This document shows positions 1 through 8,708 of a DNA stretch of 64,000 nucleotides, one piece after another. The stretch is from the NCBI GenBank assembly GCA_038747915.1, contig JBCDJJ010000006.1:1-64000 (forward strand), in the 5' to 3' direction. The stretch's first letter is position 1. Each line of letters opens with the position of its first letter. Source of the stretch: JBCDAP01 sp038747915 (GTDB lineage Bacteria > Planctomycetota > Phycisphaerae > Phycisphaerales > UBA1924). A program made the translations under genes and the position numbers. The notes beneath the pieces are model-generated. The model did not search any database and was not told where the DNA came from. It worked only from the letters and a program-made list of their open reading frames with translations.

Positions 1-414
1 GACGCGGACGGCGACTTGAGCAAGGTGATGTCGATCCGTGACCTTCGCAACTGGAAGGGTCGACAGGTCGGTCTCCCGATCGTGGGCCGCGGGTACGATC
101 TGCACCACATCGCCCAGAAGCAGTACGCGCGAGAGATGTTCGATAATGCCAATATCACGGTCCCGGATCTGGACGAGATGCCGGGTGCGTTCCTGCACCG
201 TGGGCGGCACCGCCGGGGCTACGGGCCGAACCACGGACCAGGTCAGCCGACGATTCATGATCTGATTGAGCAAGAAATCGGAGACATTCAAAATAATCCA
301 CCCACAAATGTAGATATTCTAGACGCCTTAAAAGAAGCATATTCTCAATTTGATGCACCTGAATATTGGGATATGGCGGAGAAGTGGCTCTTAGAAAAAG
401 GAATTACGAGATAA
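1..414 (+). CDS. C-terminal end of a polymorphic toxin, LHH/HNH-like nuclease domain (partial)
   Basis: The reading frame is open to the left edge, so only the last 137 codons are seen; a TTG at 16 is the first possible start inside the window but is probably internal. The segment holds a YDLHHIAQ motif followed about 45 residues later by a basic, histidine-rich stretch (LHRGRHRRGYGPNHG). Paired histidines plus downstream His/Asn residues are typical of HNH/LHH-type nuclease toxins at the C-termini of polymorphic secreted toxins. The last 45 codons become AT-rich, unlike the GC-rich surroundings, which is common for exchanged toxin tips. A candidate immunity gene starts 3 bases after the stop. 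The nuclease call is inference from the motif and context; the exact toxin family was not identified. Confidence 0.55.
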   Translation, partial: DADGDLSKVMSIRDLRNWKGRQVGLPIVGRGYDLHHIAQKQYAREMFDNANITVPDLDEMPGAFLHRGRHRRGYGPNHGPGQPTIHDLIEQEIGDIQNNPPTNVDILDALKEAYSQFDAPEYWDMAEKWLLEKGITR

Positions 415-417
415 AAA

Positions 418-1314
418 ATGAAATTGATGGCGGTATTTAAAGGAATCACTCCGGATAATGTCGGCTTAGACATCTTCACAGAACTCAGCCAGGCTTATCC
501 TTCAGACCGACCCAATCCGCGAATGTACACGAGGTGGACCGAGTACGACAGCGAGGACTTTCATGAAATCAAGAGACTGCTCTCGGAAGCCGGACTGTCT
601 CCTTGGACTAATCATTTAGTAGAAAGAGATAATAGAAAAGAATTTACTCTCAATATACATAGGAGGTACGATGATGAAGATCGAGAGCACGCCAGTTACC
701 TAGTGCTCGTGAATCACGATCCAGATCGTGTCACGGTCGAGCTTGCCCACGAACTCCAGAAGCTCGACGGCGTGCCGCTCATCATCGGGAAGCGGGCTCC
801 GAAGAAGAAGAACATTCTGGCGCAGTCGCGATTCCCGTTCGGAACACTCGTCGCCGATCATGTTCGCCAGGTACTCGAAAAAGGCGATCTGCGCGGCATC
901 CGCTTTGAAGCCACGAAGGTGTACAAAGCAGTTGGCAGAAAGGGCTACGAGGAGGAATCCTGGGACGAGTATCCCGAGCCGTGGTGGGAGCTCGAAACAA
1001 CGGTAACCATGCCCGCATTCTCATCGTCTGTGAAGTTGATTTCTGGCACACACGGTGTTGAGCTGAAGCCCGACTTCTCTACCGGGTGCCGCATCGACGA
1101 TGGTCTATTTGGCCCAGCCGAGTTGCACTATCGGCGCTCGGATATCGACGCCATGGACGAATTCGATATCGCTCGCACGCACGAGCCGATCACAGGGCGT
1201 GTGAAGTGGACTCGGCGCGACCGCCCGTTTGTCGTCTCACAGCGGTTTTATCAGTACTGCAAGAAGAACAACGTAAAGGCAGATTGGCGGCCCGTGCGAA
1301 TTGATGAGGACTAA
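418..1314 (+). CDS. Candidate immunity protein for the preceding nuclease toxin
   Basis: A 298-residue protein with no signal peptide or membrane segment, so probably cytoplasmic. No family was recognised. It begins 3 bases after the toxin stop codon, the usual toxin-immunity arrangement. Its first third is partly AT-rich (bases about 600-680 especially), whereas the rest has the GC-rich codon use of the region, suggesting a mosaic gene. It contains many acidic and aromatic residues (for example EESWDEYPEPWWELE near residue 180), which fits a protein that binds a basic nuclease. At nearly 300 residues it is larger than most immunity proteins, so it may carry an additional domain. The immunity role is inferred from position only. 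Confidence 0.5.
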   Translation: MKLMAVFKGITPDNVGLDIFTELSQAYPSDRPNPRMYTRWTEYDSEDFHEIKRLLSEAGLSPWTNHLVERDNRKEFTLNIHRRYDDEDREHASYLVLVNHDPDRVTVELAHELQKLDGVPLIIGKRAPKKKNILAQSRFPFGTLVADHVRQVLEKGDLRGIRFEATKVYKAVGRKGYEEESWDEYPEPWWELETTVTMPAFSSSVKLISGTHGVELKPDFSTGCRIDDGLFGPAELHYRRSDIDAMDEFDIARTHEPITGRVKWTRRDRPFVVSQRFYQYCKKNNVKADWRPVRIDED

Positions 1315-1359
1315 ACAGGTACTGCAGAGCAGTCCTTGCGAATGACGTGATCCGCGCGG

Positions 1360-4155
1360 GTGTCTGTTCGTTGGTCTGGTCTGAACGCAGCGACGTCGGA
1401 GACGTTCCTGATCACCGAGGATGTGGGGAACCCGGATCCGGACCGTCCGGTGCTGCGTGGCGGTGCGAACTCCGGTCTGGTTCAGCCCGATCTGCGGCAC
1501 TCCATCGGCGAGGCCAGCACCATCACGGTGGTGCCGGATGAACAGGGCGCCGAGCGGAATGTCGTGACGCTGATCGCGGATGGCGCGCGGACCGCCTGGT
1601 ACGAGGTGGAGCTGAGAGATCAGTTCGGCGTCGCTCTGCCGAGTGGCGAGCCGGTGTCGTGGGAGGTCGTGGACGGTCCGTTTGTCATCCTCGATGACCA
1701 GCAGGGTGAGGTGTTCGAGGGGCGCGCGGTGTGCCAGATCGCGGTCTCGGACATGTCGACGGAGCAGGGCCTGGGCGATGGCGGCGCGGATCCGCCCGGG
1801 CCGGGCACGCTGCTCGTGCGAGCGGGGCGTGCGGAGCACTCGTTCACCATCACGGCGTTCCAGCCGCAGTTCACACTCGAGTTCGATCACGACGATGCGG
1901 CGCCGCAGTTGATCATCGGCCCCGCCGATGAGAGCACCAGCAGGGTGGTCGCACGGCTTCGGGGCACCGCGACGGATGGTGCGGTGGTCCACTGGTCCGT
2001 CACCTCCGGGTACATCGAGGGTGCGCTCGAGCCCGCGTACGAGACCACCCTCTTCGCGACGAACTCGGGCGAGTTGTACGGCGACGGATCGGCCGAGATC
2101 ACGATCGTCGCGAGCGATGTTGATGGGGTGGTGCCGGGTGCGGGACCCGTGGTGGTTACCGCGACGCTCGGCGATGTGACAGGGTATCTCGACCTGTCGT
2201 TCGCCAAGCGGATGGGGGCGGTGAGCGTTCCGGGCGGCCACCTCATCGATCCGCCGTTCGGGTACGTGTTTGACTTCGCGGTCCTGCTCGAGAGCTGGAC
2301 GTGGGCGCAGTCACTCAGTGCCCCTCCGTCGGTCTCCTCGGGGCTCGGTGTCGTGCATGTTCCGAGCCTGCCGTTGGTCACCGTTGATCACCCGGTCGTC
2401 GTTGGTGATCTGGTTCAGCAGCACACGGTGCAGCACACGCGTCCGGCGCTCACACCGCTCGGTGCCGACACGTACACGGCACTCCCATCGACGGATCGCA
2501 CGGTGTTCGCGAACTCGTCGACCACGGTGCACGTGGCGGATGCGCTGTCCACCAAGATGGCCTTCTACTTGGTGGGCAACCAGGGCGATTCGCTGCGGAT
2601 CGATGATCTTCAGCTTCCCGGCGGATCGCGTGTTCCTGGTTTCGACACGGGGACTGATGGTGTTCGTGAGGTGGTGTTGGTCGATGTCGGTTCGTCGGGC
2701 GAGGTGAGCGTGCCGGTGGTGAGCACGGGTGTGACGCCGAGCGACGCGGGGCCGTTCGGTGTTGAGTTGGTGGCGATCCCGGTGCACGCGGATCCGACGG
2801 GGGCGATGCGGGCGGGTCTGTACCGGACCGCGACGTGGCAGCAGGTGGAGCTGCGCGCGTCGGTGCGTCTGACGGTGGCGGGCTCTGAGGTGTGGGCGGA
2901 GGTGGCGGACTTCGCATCGGCGTTCTTCGGGGCGGACCCGCAGGGTGGTGCGGGCCATGTGGGGGCTTTAGCTGGGAGCCTGCTGGTTGTTGGTGATGTC
3001 GGCGCATTGGTGAAGAACACGCTTCGCTCGTGGGGGTACTCGGGCGGTGATGTGGACTTCATCGAGACGTGCGGGGCGGCGCTGGGTGTTGTGCCGGTGG
3101 CTGGTGATGCGGCGGCGATCATGATGAAGGGCGTGCTGGTGGCCGGTGGCGTGCCGGCGACGGTGCGCGGCTCGCGCTGGCTGATCGAGCAGATCCGTGT
3201 GCAGGCCCGCCTTGACGAGGCGGAGGACCTGGTGGCGGTGATGCGTGTGCAGAGCGAGGGCGCGGAGAGCGGCGCGCACAGCATGGCGCGTGTGCTTGAG
3301 GTTGAGACGTCCGGCGATCAGGTGACATCGCTGGCGTCGATCCGCGGGCGGATCGTGGGTCTTGTCGACGAGACGGTAGCGGATGAGGCGATCGGTTCGA
3401 TCTTCAAGGGTCTCGATGAGGTCATCGCGAGCCTGGACAACGCGTACAACGGGGCAGCGGGTGGTCGGTTCGCGATCGATGTGCTCGAGCGTCTCAGCGA
3501 CACGCGTGTGCGGCAGTTCGCGGAACTTGACGAGGCGACCCAGATCGAGTGGGTGCGCCTGATCGCGACGGCGAGCAAGGGCGAGCGGATCACGCCGGAG
3601 TACCTGGCGCGTGCGCTCGATAACACGAGCTTGCTGAGCACACCGGACTCGGCTGGATTGTTTCTCGCGGACGTGGCCCGTCACGCGGAGGTCCCGGGTC
3701 TGTACCGGATCGTGAACAGCATGAGCCCGACGCCCTTCTGGCGTCGGTGGACGAACCGTGGGAACCTGTACGAGATCCAGGTGGCGTCGGCGGTGGTGGA
3801 GCCGGGGCGGCTGCTCGGTGGTAAGCAGGTTGCGAAGATCCTGGAGTTCAGGCAGCCGGTTGGAGCCCAGCTGGGGAGCAGGAGGGAGTGGTCAGATTTA
3901 GATATCCTGGTCGAGTTCGACGATGGCACGACGGGTGCCATCCAGGCCGCTCGAACCAGCCAGGCGGAGTTGAATAAACCGAGGCTTACCTATTGGCTGA
4001 AGATCATTCGCCAGAGACAGATCGAGGATGTAGATTTCGCAGCCCATAGTGTATTTTATGTCGGGAATGTTCCGAGAGAACAGGTTTTTCATCGACATCT
4101 CGATATAATAGATGATTATCAAGTACGTTATGAGACCATTCAGTCAGGATACTAA
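1360..4155 (+). CDS. N-terminally truncated polymorphic toxin with Ig-like repeats and a REase-like C-terminal domain
   Basis: This 931-residue frame opens at a GTG nine bases after an in-frame TGA (1348-1350). It has no signal peptide and begins as if inside a beta-rich adhesin. Residues about 50-310 look like bacterial Ig-like repeats (LIADG...VELRDQFG, VTATLGDVTGYL). Around residues 545-600 there is a glycine-rich hydrophobic segment (GAALGVVPVAGDAAAIMMKG) of the kind found in pre-toxin or translocation regions. The last 120 residues contain YEIQVA, a DLDILVEFDDG motif and QAART, resembling a degenerate PD-(D/E)xK nuclease core. Base composition turns AT-rich from about 3960. An immunity candidate follows 2 bases later. 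The missing export signals suggest an orphan toxin cassette that becomes active only after recombination with an upstream full-length gene. Confidence 0.55.
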   Translation: MSVRWSGLNAATSETFLITEDVGNPDPDRPVLRGGANSGLVQPDLRHSIGEASTITVVPDEQGAERNVVTLIADGARTAWYEVELRDQFGVALPSGEPVSWEVVDGPFVILDDQQGEVFEGRAVCQIAVSDMSTEQGLGDGGADPPGPGTLLVRAGRAEHSFTITAFQPQFTLEFDHDDAAPQLIIGPADESTSRVVARLRGTATDGAVVHWSVTSGYIEGALEPAYETTLFATNSGELYGDGSAEITIVASDVDGVVPGAGPVVVTATLGDVTGYLDLSFAKRMGAVSVPGGHLIDPPFGYVFDFAVLLESWTWAQSLSAPPSVSSGLGVVHVPSLPLVTVDHPVVVGDLVQQHTVQHTRPALTPLGADTYTALPSTDRTVFANSSTTVHVADALSTKMAFYLVGNQGDSLRIDDLQLPGGSRVPGFDTGTDGVREVVLVDVGSSGEVSVPVVSTGVTPSDAGPFGVELVAIPVHADPTGAMRAGLYRTATWQQVELRASVRLTVAGSEVWAEVADFASAFFGADPQGGAGHVGALAGSLLVVGDVGALVKNTLRSWGYSGGDVDFIETCGAALGVVPVAGDAAAIMMKGVLVAGGVPATVRGSRWLIEQIRVQARLDEAEDLVAVMRVQSEGAESGAHSMARVLEVETSGDQVTSLASIRGRIVGLVDETVADEAIGSIFKGLDEVIASLDNAYNGAAGGRFAIDVLERLSDTRVRQFAELDEATQIEWVRLIATASKGERITPEYLARALDNTSLLSTPDSAGLFLADVARHAEVPGLYRIVNSMSPTPFWRRWTNRGNLYEIQVASAVVEPGRLLGGKQVAKILEFRQPVGAQLGSRREWSDLDILVEFDDGTTGAIQAARTSQAELNKPRLTYWLKIIRQRQIEDVDFAAHSVFYVGNVPREQVFHRHLDIIDDYQVRYETIQSGY

Positions 4156-4157
4156 CT

Positions 4158-5240
4158 ATGAATGGACGTTGTGTCATAGTGATGTCTTATCCAATTGATT
4201 CTACATCGATAAAGAAATCTATCGTAAATTCTCATCGTGCAGTTTCTATTAAGCATCGTCTCGATCCCCGTGCACAGGGAATGCAAATTGCGTTTTCGCC
4301 ATGTGTTGAGTTTCCAATACTTGGGGCACTTGATGACACAGATTCTTTTTCCAGTATTAGCTGCACAATTGAGACATCATCTCAAAATATAAAAAATAAT
4401 CTATCTACAGAACAAGATCCCATTAAATCGCTGTTGAAAAACAGGTACCTGTTCGAAGGAATTTTTCTATCTCTCTCATCAGCAGACGAATCAACTTTCA
4501 AAAGGGCGCCACATATTTTCGTACGAGTTCGAAGTAAGAATCATAGCTATCTCGATGAATTCTCTGATCCAATTGTCAATCGAGCCATTGGGATAGATCC
4601 TGGAGTTATGGTTGAAGGTGATCATTCCCAGGCGCTACGGGACATGTGGTCGACGTTGGTTGCAAGCGATCTCGCGCCGGAGATTGTTGACACGTATGAC
4701 TTCTCGAAATCGGGTTTTCGTATTCGTGCAGATCCAGAGAGCGGTTTAGGTGATGGTTGGGAAGGATACCAGAGCATAGGGGCGAATCTGGAATACGACT
4801 GTCGGCACGGCATTGAGTGGATTTATAATTTTATTGAGCGCATTTGCCGCGTACTTAAATTTCAATCAGGTGGACGATTAGTTTTACGTCTCGGCACTCG
4901 TCCCGAGCGGTACACCCAAGCAGCAGAGCTACTTAATCCGCTTGGGCGGGGCTGGGTACTCGAGACTACTCAACCGCTGAAGAAGCCGGTCCTCGAGTTT
5001 CTCGACGACTTCGAGCGCGGCGAACCAATCCCAGACTGGATTCCCATCGTGAGCTACGAGCGGAAGCGTGGAGGCGAAGAGTTCTCGCACTGCCTGAGCC
5101 TGCGTCATCGCGACGGTGAGCTGTACTTCGAGATGGGGCGACAGGGCGATGACCAAGCGGCGCTCCTCAAGGAGGCGCGCAAGCTGACCGGCATCGATGA
5201 GTGGCATGTGATCTATAACGGCGCTGCCGCGTCTGGTTGA
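4158..5240 (+). CDS. Candidate immunity protein for the truncated toxin
   Basis: A 360-residue protein of no recognised family, without signal peptide or transmembrane segment. It starts 2 bases after the stop of the toxin gene; an ATG at 4182 (MSYPID) is an alternative start. Bases 4158 to about 4900 are strikingly AT-rich with serine-, asparagine- and isoleucine-rich translation, while the last 340 bases return to the GC-rich style of the host. The composition break suggests horizontal acquisition followed by fusion to, or amelioration at, the 3-prime end. The C-terminal part (from about residue 275) is rich in acidic and basic pairs. The immunity function is inferred only from gene order and from the composition shared with the toxin tip. 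Confidence 0.5.
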   Translation: MNGRCVIVMSYPIDSTSIKKSIVNSHRAVSIKHRLDPRAQGMQIAFSPCVEFPILGALDDTDSFSSISCTIETSSQNIKNNLSTEQDPIKSLLKNRYLFEGIFLSLSSADESTFKRAPHIFVRVRSKNHSYLDEFSDPIVNRAIGIDPGVMVEGDHSQALRDMWSTLVASDLAPEIVDTYDFSKSGFRIRADPESGLGDGWEGYQSIGANLEYDCRHGIEWIYNFIERICRVLKFQSGGRLVLRLGTRPERYTQAAELLNPLGRGWVLETTQPLKKPVLEFLDDFERGEPIPDWIPIVSYERKRGGEEFSHCLSLRHRDGELYFEMGRQGDDQAALLKEARKLTGIDEWHVIYNGAAASG

Positions 5241-5324
5241 TGGTGTTTGGGTGACGCCCCTTGGGCTGGGGTGTCGGCTGGTGCAGCGTGGGTGGGCTCG
5301 GCGGGCCCCGTTGTTGCCTCGTGC

Positions 5325-6002
5325 TCACTCGGGCAGTTGGGTGGGGTCGAGGCCGAGTGTGGTGGTGAGCCAGGTGTTCTGGTCGATCGTGATGAGGTGC
5401 TCGGCTTCGGAGCGGGAGATGGCGCGAGCGCTGCCGTCGAGGAAAGCGGCGTGGAGGAGGCCTTGGTTCAGGGCGGCTTGGTCGACCACGATGATCATCT
5501 GGCTTGGGTCGAGGGCGAGGAGGGCGTCGTAGGACTCGACGACCGGGTGGTAGACGAAGTCGCTCTGGGTGGTGGGCTCGTCGGCGTAGGGTGACCAAGT
5601 AAGGTCGACGTTGGCCTCGGTTTCGCGTGAGTCTTTGAACTGCTCGGTGATGGACCAGGAGGCGGGTGGCAGTTTGCCGCCGTTCTGCATGGCGTGGTGC
5701 ATGACCGCGGTGGCCCACAGGCTCGCGATGCCGAGCGAGGCGGCTTCGTCGGCATCGATGTACGTGTTGATGGGCGTCGGTGCGGACGGTCGCATCAGCT
5801 GCCAACTGACGATGGTGCTCACGGCAGCAGCGACGATGGCGATGGTCAGCACAGCGACGCGGACTCCGCTCGTGCCGTTCGCGGGCCGGTTTGGTTCGGT
5901 ATCGTCGAGGCCGAGCCGGCGGCTCGTCGGCGCTCCCTCGAGCTCGGCGCGGTACCGATCGGAGATGAGTCGCCCGGAGCCTTGTTTGTGTGAGCCTGTC
6001 AT
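5325..6002 (-). CDS. Membrane-anchored protein with a prepilin-like C-terminal DG motif
   Basis: A 225-residue protein. Residues about 46-68 form one transmembrane helix (VAVLTIAIVAAAVSTIVSW) after a hydrophilic N-terminus, so the bulk probably faces the periplasm. Near the end it has LLHAAFLDGSAR, which resembles the H-x9-DG region of planctomycete pseudopilins, but there is no FTLIE processing site and the helix is internal, so it is not itself a pseudopilin. GGAG lies just upstream of the ATG. It faces the toxin cassettes tail to tail and lies downstream of the sorting-tail gene on the same strand, separated from it by a strong hairpin. The function is unknown; a pilin-derived envelope protein is the best guess. 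Confidence 0.6.
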   Translation of the reverse strand: MTGSHKQGSGRLISDRYRAELEGAPTSRRLGLDDTEPNRPANGTSGVRVAVLTIAIVAAAVSTIVSWQLMRPSAPTPINTYIDADEAASLGIASLWATAVMHHAMQNGGKLPPASWSITEQFKDSRETEANVDLTWSPYADEPTTQSDFVYHPVVESYDALLALDPSQMIIVVDQAALNQGLLHAAFLDGSARAISRSEAEHLITIDQNTWLTTTLGLDPTQLPE

Positions 6003-6093
6003 ATCTCCGAGATGATACGCGCACTCTTGGATGGGCTTTGGTGGCGGTGCAGGTCGTTTGGCGGTGATTGGCGTGGGGTCATCTCTTCAAATG

Positions 6094-6124
6094 CCACACC
6101 ACCGGCGGGGCACCGGTGGTGTGG
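6094..6124 (-). terminator. Hairpin terminator after the sorting-tail protein gene
   Basis: Bases 6094-6105 (CCACACCACCGG) are perfectly complementary to 6113-6124 with a 7-base loop. The 12-bp GC-rich stem lies 57 bases downstream of the minus-strand gene ending at 6181. In the minus direction it is followed by a short mixed stretch rather than a long T run, so termination may be partial or factor-assisted. Confidence 0.55.
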
Positions 6125-6180
6125 GCGATGCCGTGCATCGGTGTTGATCTTCTCTTCCTCTGGTTCGGGGTGCGGTGGGG

Positions 6181-6747
6181 TCAGCGGCGGCGGCGCGTCG
6201 TGGCGAGGCCGGCGATGGCGAGCATGCCGGCGGCGCCGGGCGCCGGGACGACGAGTTCGAGCTGAACGCTCAGGATGTCGGCCTCGAAGCCTGGCGTGGA
6301 GCCGAAGGTGACCTCGATCTGCTGATACTGGCTCGCGTCGAAGGGGAGCGGGACGGAGACGAAGCCGAGTCCGGGGACGAAACCGCTCGGGCTCAGCTCG
6401 TCGGCGACGGTGAGCGTGTCGGTGACGATCGTGAAGGTGGTGGGGTCGGGGTTCGAGAGTGCTTCGAGGTCGAGGAAGTTGGGGAGCCCGCTTCCCGAGG
6501 CGGCGAATTCGGCATCGATGTCGATGCTGAACTCGTCGCCGAACTCGGAGGCTGAGGGGGCATCGTTGGTGTCGAAGACGACGGTGAGGATGTACTCGTT
6601 GAAGAGCCCGGTGACGCCGTCGAGGCTCAGAATGACATCGACGGTGTCGTCGCTATCGAGGGTTGCTGGTCCCCCGGTGAGCACAACGGCATGGGCCGAG
6701 GAAGCAACAGCGAGCGCGCTCGCGGCCATCAGTGCAGAACGGATCAT
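6181..6747 (-). CDS. Secreted protein with a PEP-CTERM-like sorting tail
   Basis: A 188-residue exported protein. The start at 6747 is chosen because GGAGAAGG lies at a normal distance upstream and the next residues form a clear signal peptide (MIRSALMAASALAVASSAHA). Longer in-frame versions begin in sequence with no coding character. The mature part is beta-rich (DVILSLDGVTGLF, EYILTVVFDTND), like cohesin-like or anchor domains of planctomycete surface proteins, but no definite family was recognised. It ends VPAPGAAGMLAIAGLATTRRRR: a short hydrophobic helix followed by an arginine cluster, the Phycisphaerae variant of a PEP-CTERM sorting signal. An exosortase-type system would process it in the envelope. 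It has its own terminator downstream. Confidence 0.75.
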   Translation of the reverse strand: MIRSALMAASALAVASSAHAVVLTGGPATLDSDDTVDVILSLDGVTGLFNEYILTVVFDTNDAPSASEFGDEFSIDIDAEFAASGSGLPNFLDLEALSNPDPTTFTIVTDTLTVADELSPSGFVPGLGFVSVPLPFDASQYQQIEVTFGSTPGFEADILSVQLELVVPAPGAAGMLAIAGLATTRRRR

Positions 6748-7356
6748 GTTTCGAACCCCTTCTCCGGGCGAGGCCCGGACGTGTTGAGCGTGTGCCATGC
6801 GACCGAGGTCGCCAACAGACTCACGCAGGACCGGTGGCACACGGGCCGGTCCGCCGTGACAGATGGAGAGCCGCACCCCCGGCAACGGCGCGCACTTCGG
6901 TGTTCGATTCCGTGTCGTGTGTGGGCGGCATCGCGGCGGCGCACGCACAGCACACAACCAAAGCGGTTCGCGGTGACGTGGCCCCCGATAGATGACCACC
7001 CGGCACGGAAGACTCGAGAGTGAGTGGCCATGGCCGAGTGATGGATCAGGTTCTTTTCAAAGGAAGGCTGTCACGATCCAGGTAATCGTCAAGAATTTCT
7101 GACAAAAGTCGCCTTGAATTCTTTGGAAATCCGCGAGATCAAGTCCTCGAGGTGTTCTGTCGCTCGTGCGTGCCGATGGTGTGCGTCGGCAAAAAAACCC
7201 TAATTTAAAGGTATTTAGAGTAATTTGGGCGCTCTCGACCCTGAGTATTTGAGGATATGGGCATTTGGGCTGTCGTGATCGCTGCATCTAGTTTTTCAGA
7301 TATCGTTGTTCATGATCGCCTCTTGATCGAGCGATTTTCAGAGATAGATTGAATGA
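6748..7356. other. Noncoding region between divergent genes
   Basis: 609 bases separate the minus-strand sorting-tail gene from the plus-strand gene at 7357. The first 280 bases are GC-rich without coding signal. Bases about 7040-7350 are clearly more AT-rich, with an A7 run near 7193-7199 and several short AT boxes, as expected for promoter DNA. I could not assign a specific promoter or operator, and no RNA gene was recognised. Confidence 0.5.
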
Positions 7357-8676
7357 GTGGTGAATCATGCTGGGCAATCTGAGGGCAGTTCGGTCAGCGT
7401 TGAGGCTCTGCGTGCCTCAACGTTCTCTGAGCAGTGCAGGGCCACGATCGGGCCGTTCCTCGAGTTGATCAGAGGCACGATCGTTCGGGTCTGCGGCCCC
7501 GCTCCTCAGGCACAGGATCTGCACCGGGCGCTCGAGATCGACACCACGCTGGCCTGGAAGCTGATGCGTGCGGCCTTTGATTCGGATTTGTTCGTGGCGG
7601 CGACGTATCTGCCGGGTCCACGTGGGTGCAGCATCTTTGGCAAGGCCGCTGCGAGCGTGCTTGACGATCAGCGCGTGGTCGAGCGGATCGAGCCGCTGAG
7701 TGATGCCTATCAGCGGTTCATCAAGCTGCATGCTGGCGACCGCGATTCGTTCGAGACGATGCTGCTTGCGCATGCCGAGGCGGGGCTTTCGGATGTTCCG
7801 CTCGCGCGTCGGAAGGAGGCGTTCAAGGCGAACGGCGGGATCTGGGGTGTTCAGACGCGGTTGCTGGGCGGCATGTTCTTTGTGCGACCGAACACCGAAT
7901 TTCCGCAGATGGTGGACATGGTGGTGATGACAGGGCTGGTCGACCTCCGGTGTCTGAGGCCACATGTTGAGTGGCCGATCTGCTGGAGCCGTTGGTCGAA
8001 TGACGGGGGTGAGCTTCGGCGGACCGATGGCGGCATCGCGGTTGACCCAAGTAATGAACCCATGAGTCCGCCCATCCTGCGGGAGTTTTGTTCGAAGCCC
8101 CTTCCTTCGATGCGTTGGGCGGATGCTGCGGACGGGCAATCGGCGTGCCTTCTGACGGACCTTGGTGTTGGGGACACGGCGATGCGCACGGTAACGACGG
8201 CGGAGTACATGCCGACGGTGGCTCCGCGGTTCCGTGATCCGAAGAACACATCGGCGGAGTTTGCTGTCACCGTGCGCGCGCCGGCAGAAATGCTATTGCT
8301 CGACGTTCTCGTTGAGGAGGACACGTTCGCGCTGGTGGATCGAGAGCCCGAAGTGGCCATTGTTTCGAGGCTGCACGAGGCGACCACGCCCCAGCGTCTC
8401 TTGCGTCACCCGAGGAACCTCTTGCCGATCTCCGAGAAGGTCGAGGTTGTTCGTGCTTCGCCACGCTCGTGTGAGTTTCAGCCGTGGGGTGAACTCTCGA
8501 ATGCGTATCAGTCGGTCTCTGATCGCCTCGGCTGGTCCATGGATCGGTTCACGCTGCACCGCTTGATTCTCCCGTTCCCGATCTTGCCATCGAGCGTCGT
8601 GATGAGCTTCCCGTTGCAGGAAGCCACGCCATTGAGTGCGGCCAGGGGGACATCGCTCGACGCGTCGCGTGTGTAG
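7357..8676 (+). CDS. Uncharacterised protein with an HTH-like N-terminal segment, pseudopilin-linked (copy 1)
   Basis: A 439-residue protein with no signal peptide, starting at GTG. Residues about 50-75 (DLHRALEIDTTLAWKLMRAA) have the spacing of a helix-turn-helix. The rest is a mixed alpha/beta region of no recognised family. It is a distant paralogue of the protein at 16774-18045: both have the same length, the same HTH-like segment at the same place, and a later motif around the LPGPRG/VPAPHG turn. In both cases the next gene is a pseudopilin. A sensory or regulatory role in expressing or assembling the pseudopilin is inference; a structural cytoplasmic partner is equally possible. Confidence 0.65.
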   Translation: MVNHAGQSEGSSVSVEALRASTFSEQCRATIGPFLELIRGTIVRVCGPAPQAQDLHRALEIDTTLAWKLMRAAFDSDLFVAATYLPGPRGCSIFGKAAASVLDDQRVVERIEPLSDAYQRFIKLHAGDRDSFETMLLAHAEAGLSDVPLARRKEAFKANGGIWGVQTRLLGGMFFVRPNTEFPQMVDMVVMTGLVDLRCLRPHVEWPICWSRWSNDGGELRRTDGGIAVDPSNEPMSPPILREFCSKPLPSMRWADAADGQSACLLTDLGVGDTAMRTVTTAEYMPTVAPRFRDPKNTSAEFAVTVRAPAEMLLLDVLVEEDTFALVDREPEVAIVSRLHEATTPQRLLRHPRNLLPISEKVEVVRASPRSCEFQPWGELSNAYQSVSDRLGWSMDRFTLHRLILPFPILPSSVVMSFPLQEATPLSAARGTSLDASRV

Positions 8677-8708
8677 CCGAACGCTCGGCGTTCGGGAAGG
8701 GGCTGTTC

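Noticed and set aside
7057..7287. A 76-codon minus-strand open frame in the AT-rich intergenic region
   Set aside because: No ribosome site, no domain and atypical composition; better explained as control DNA.
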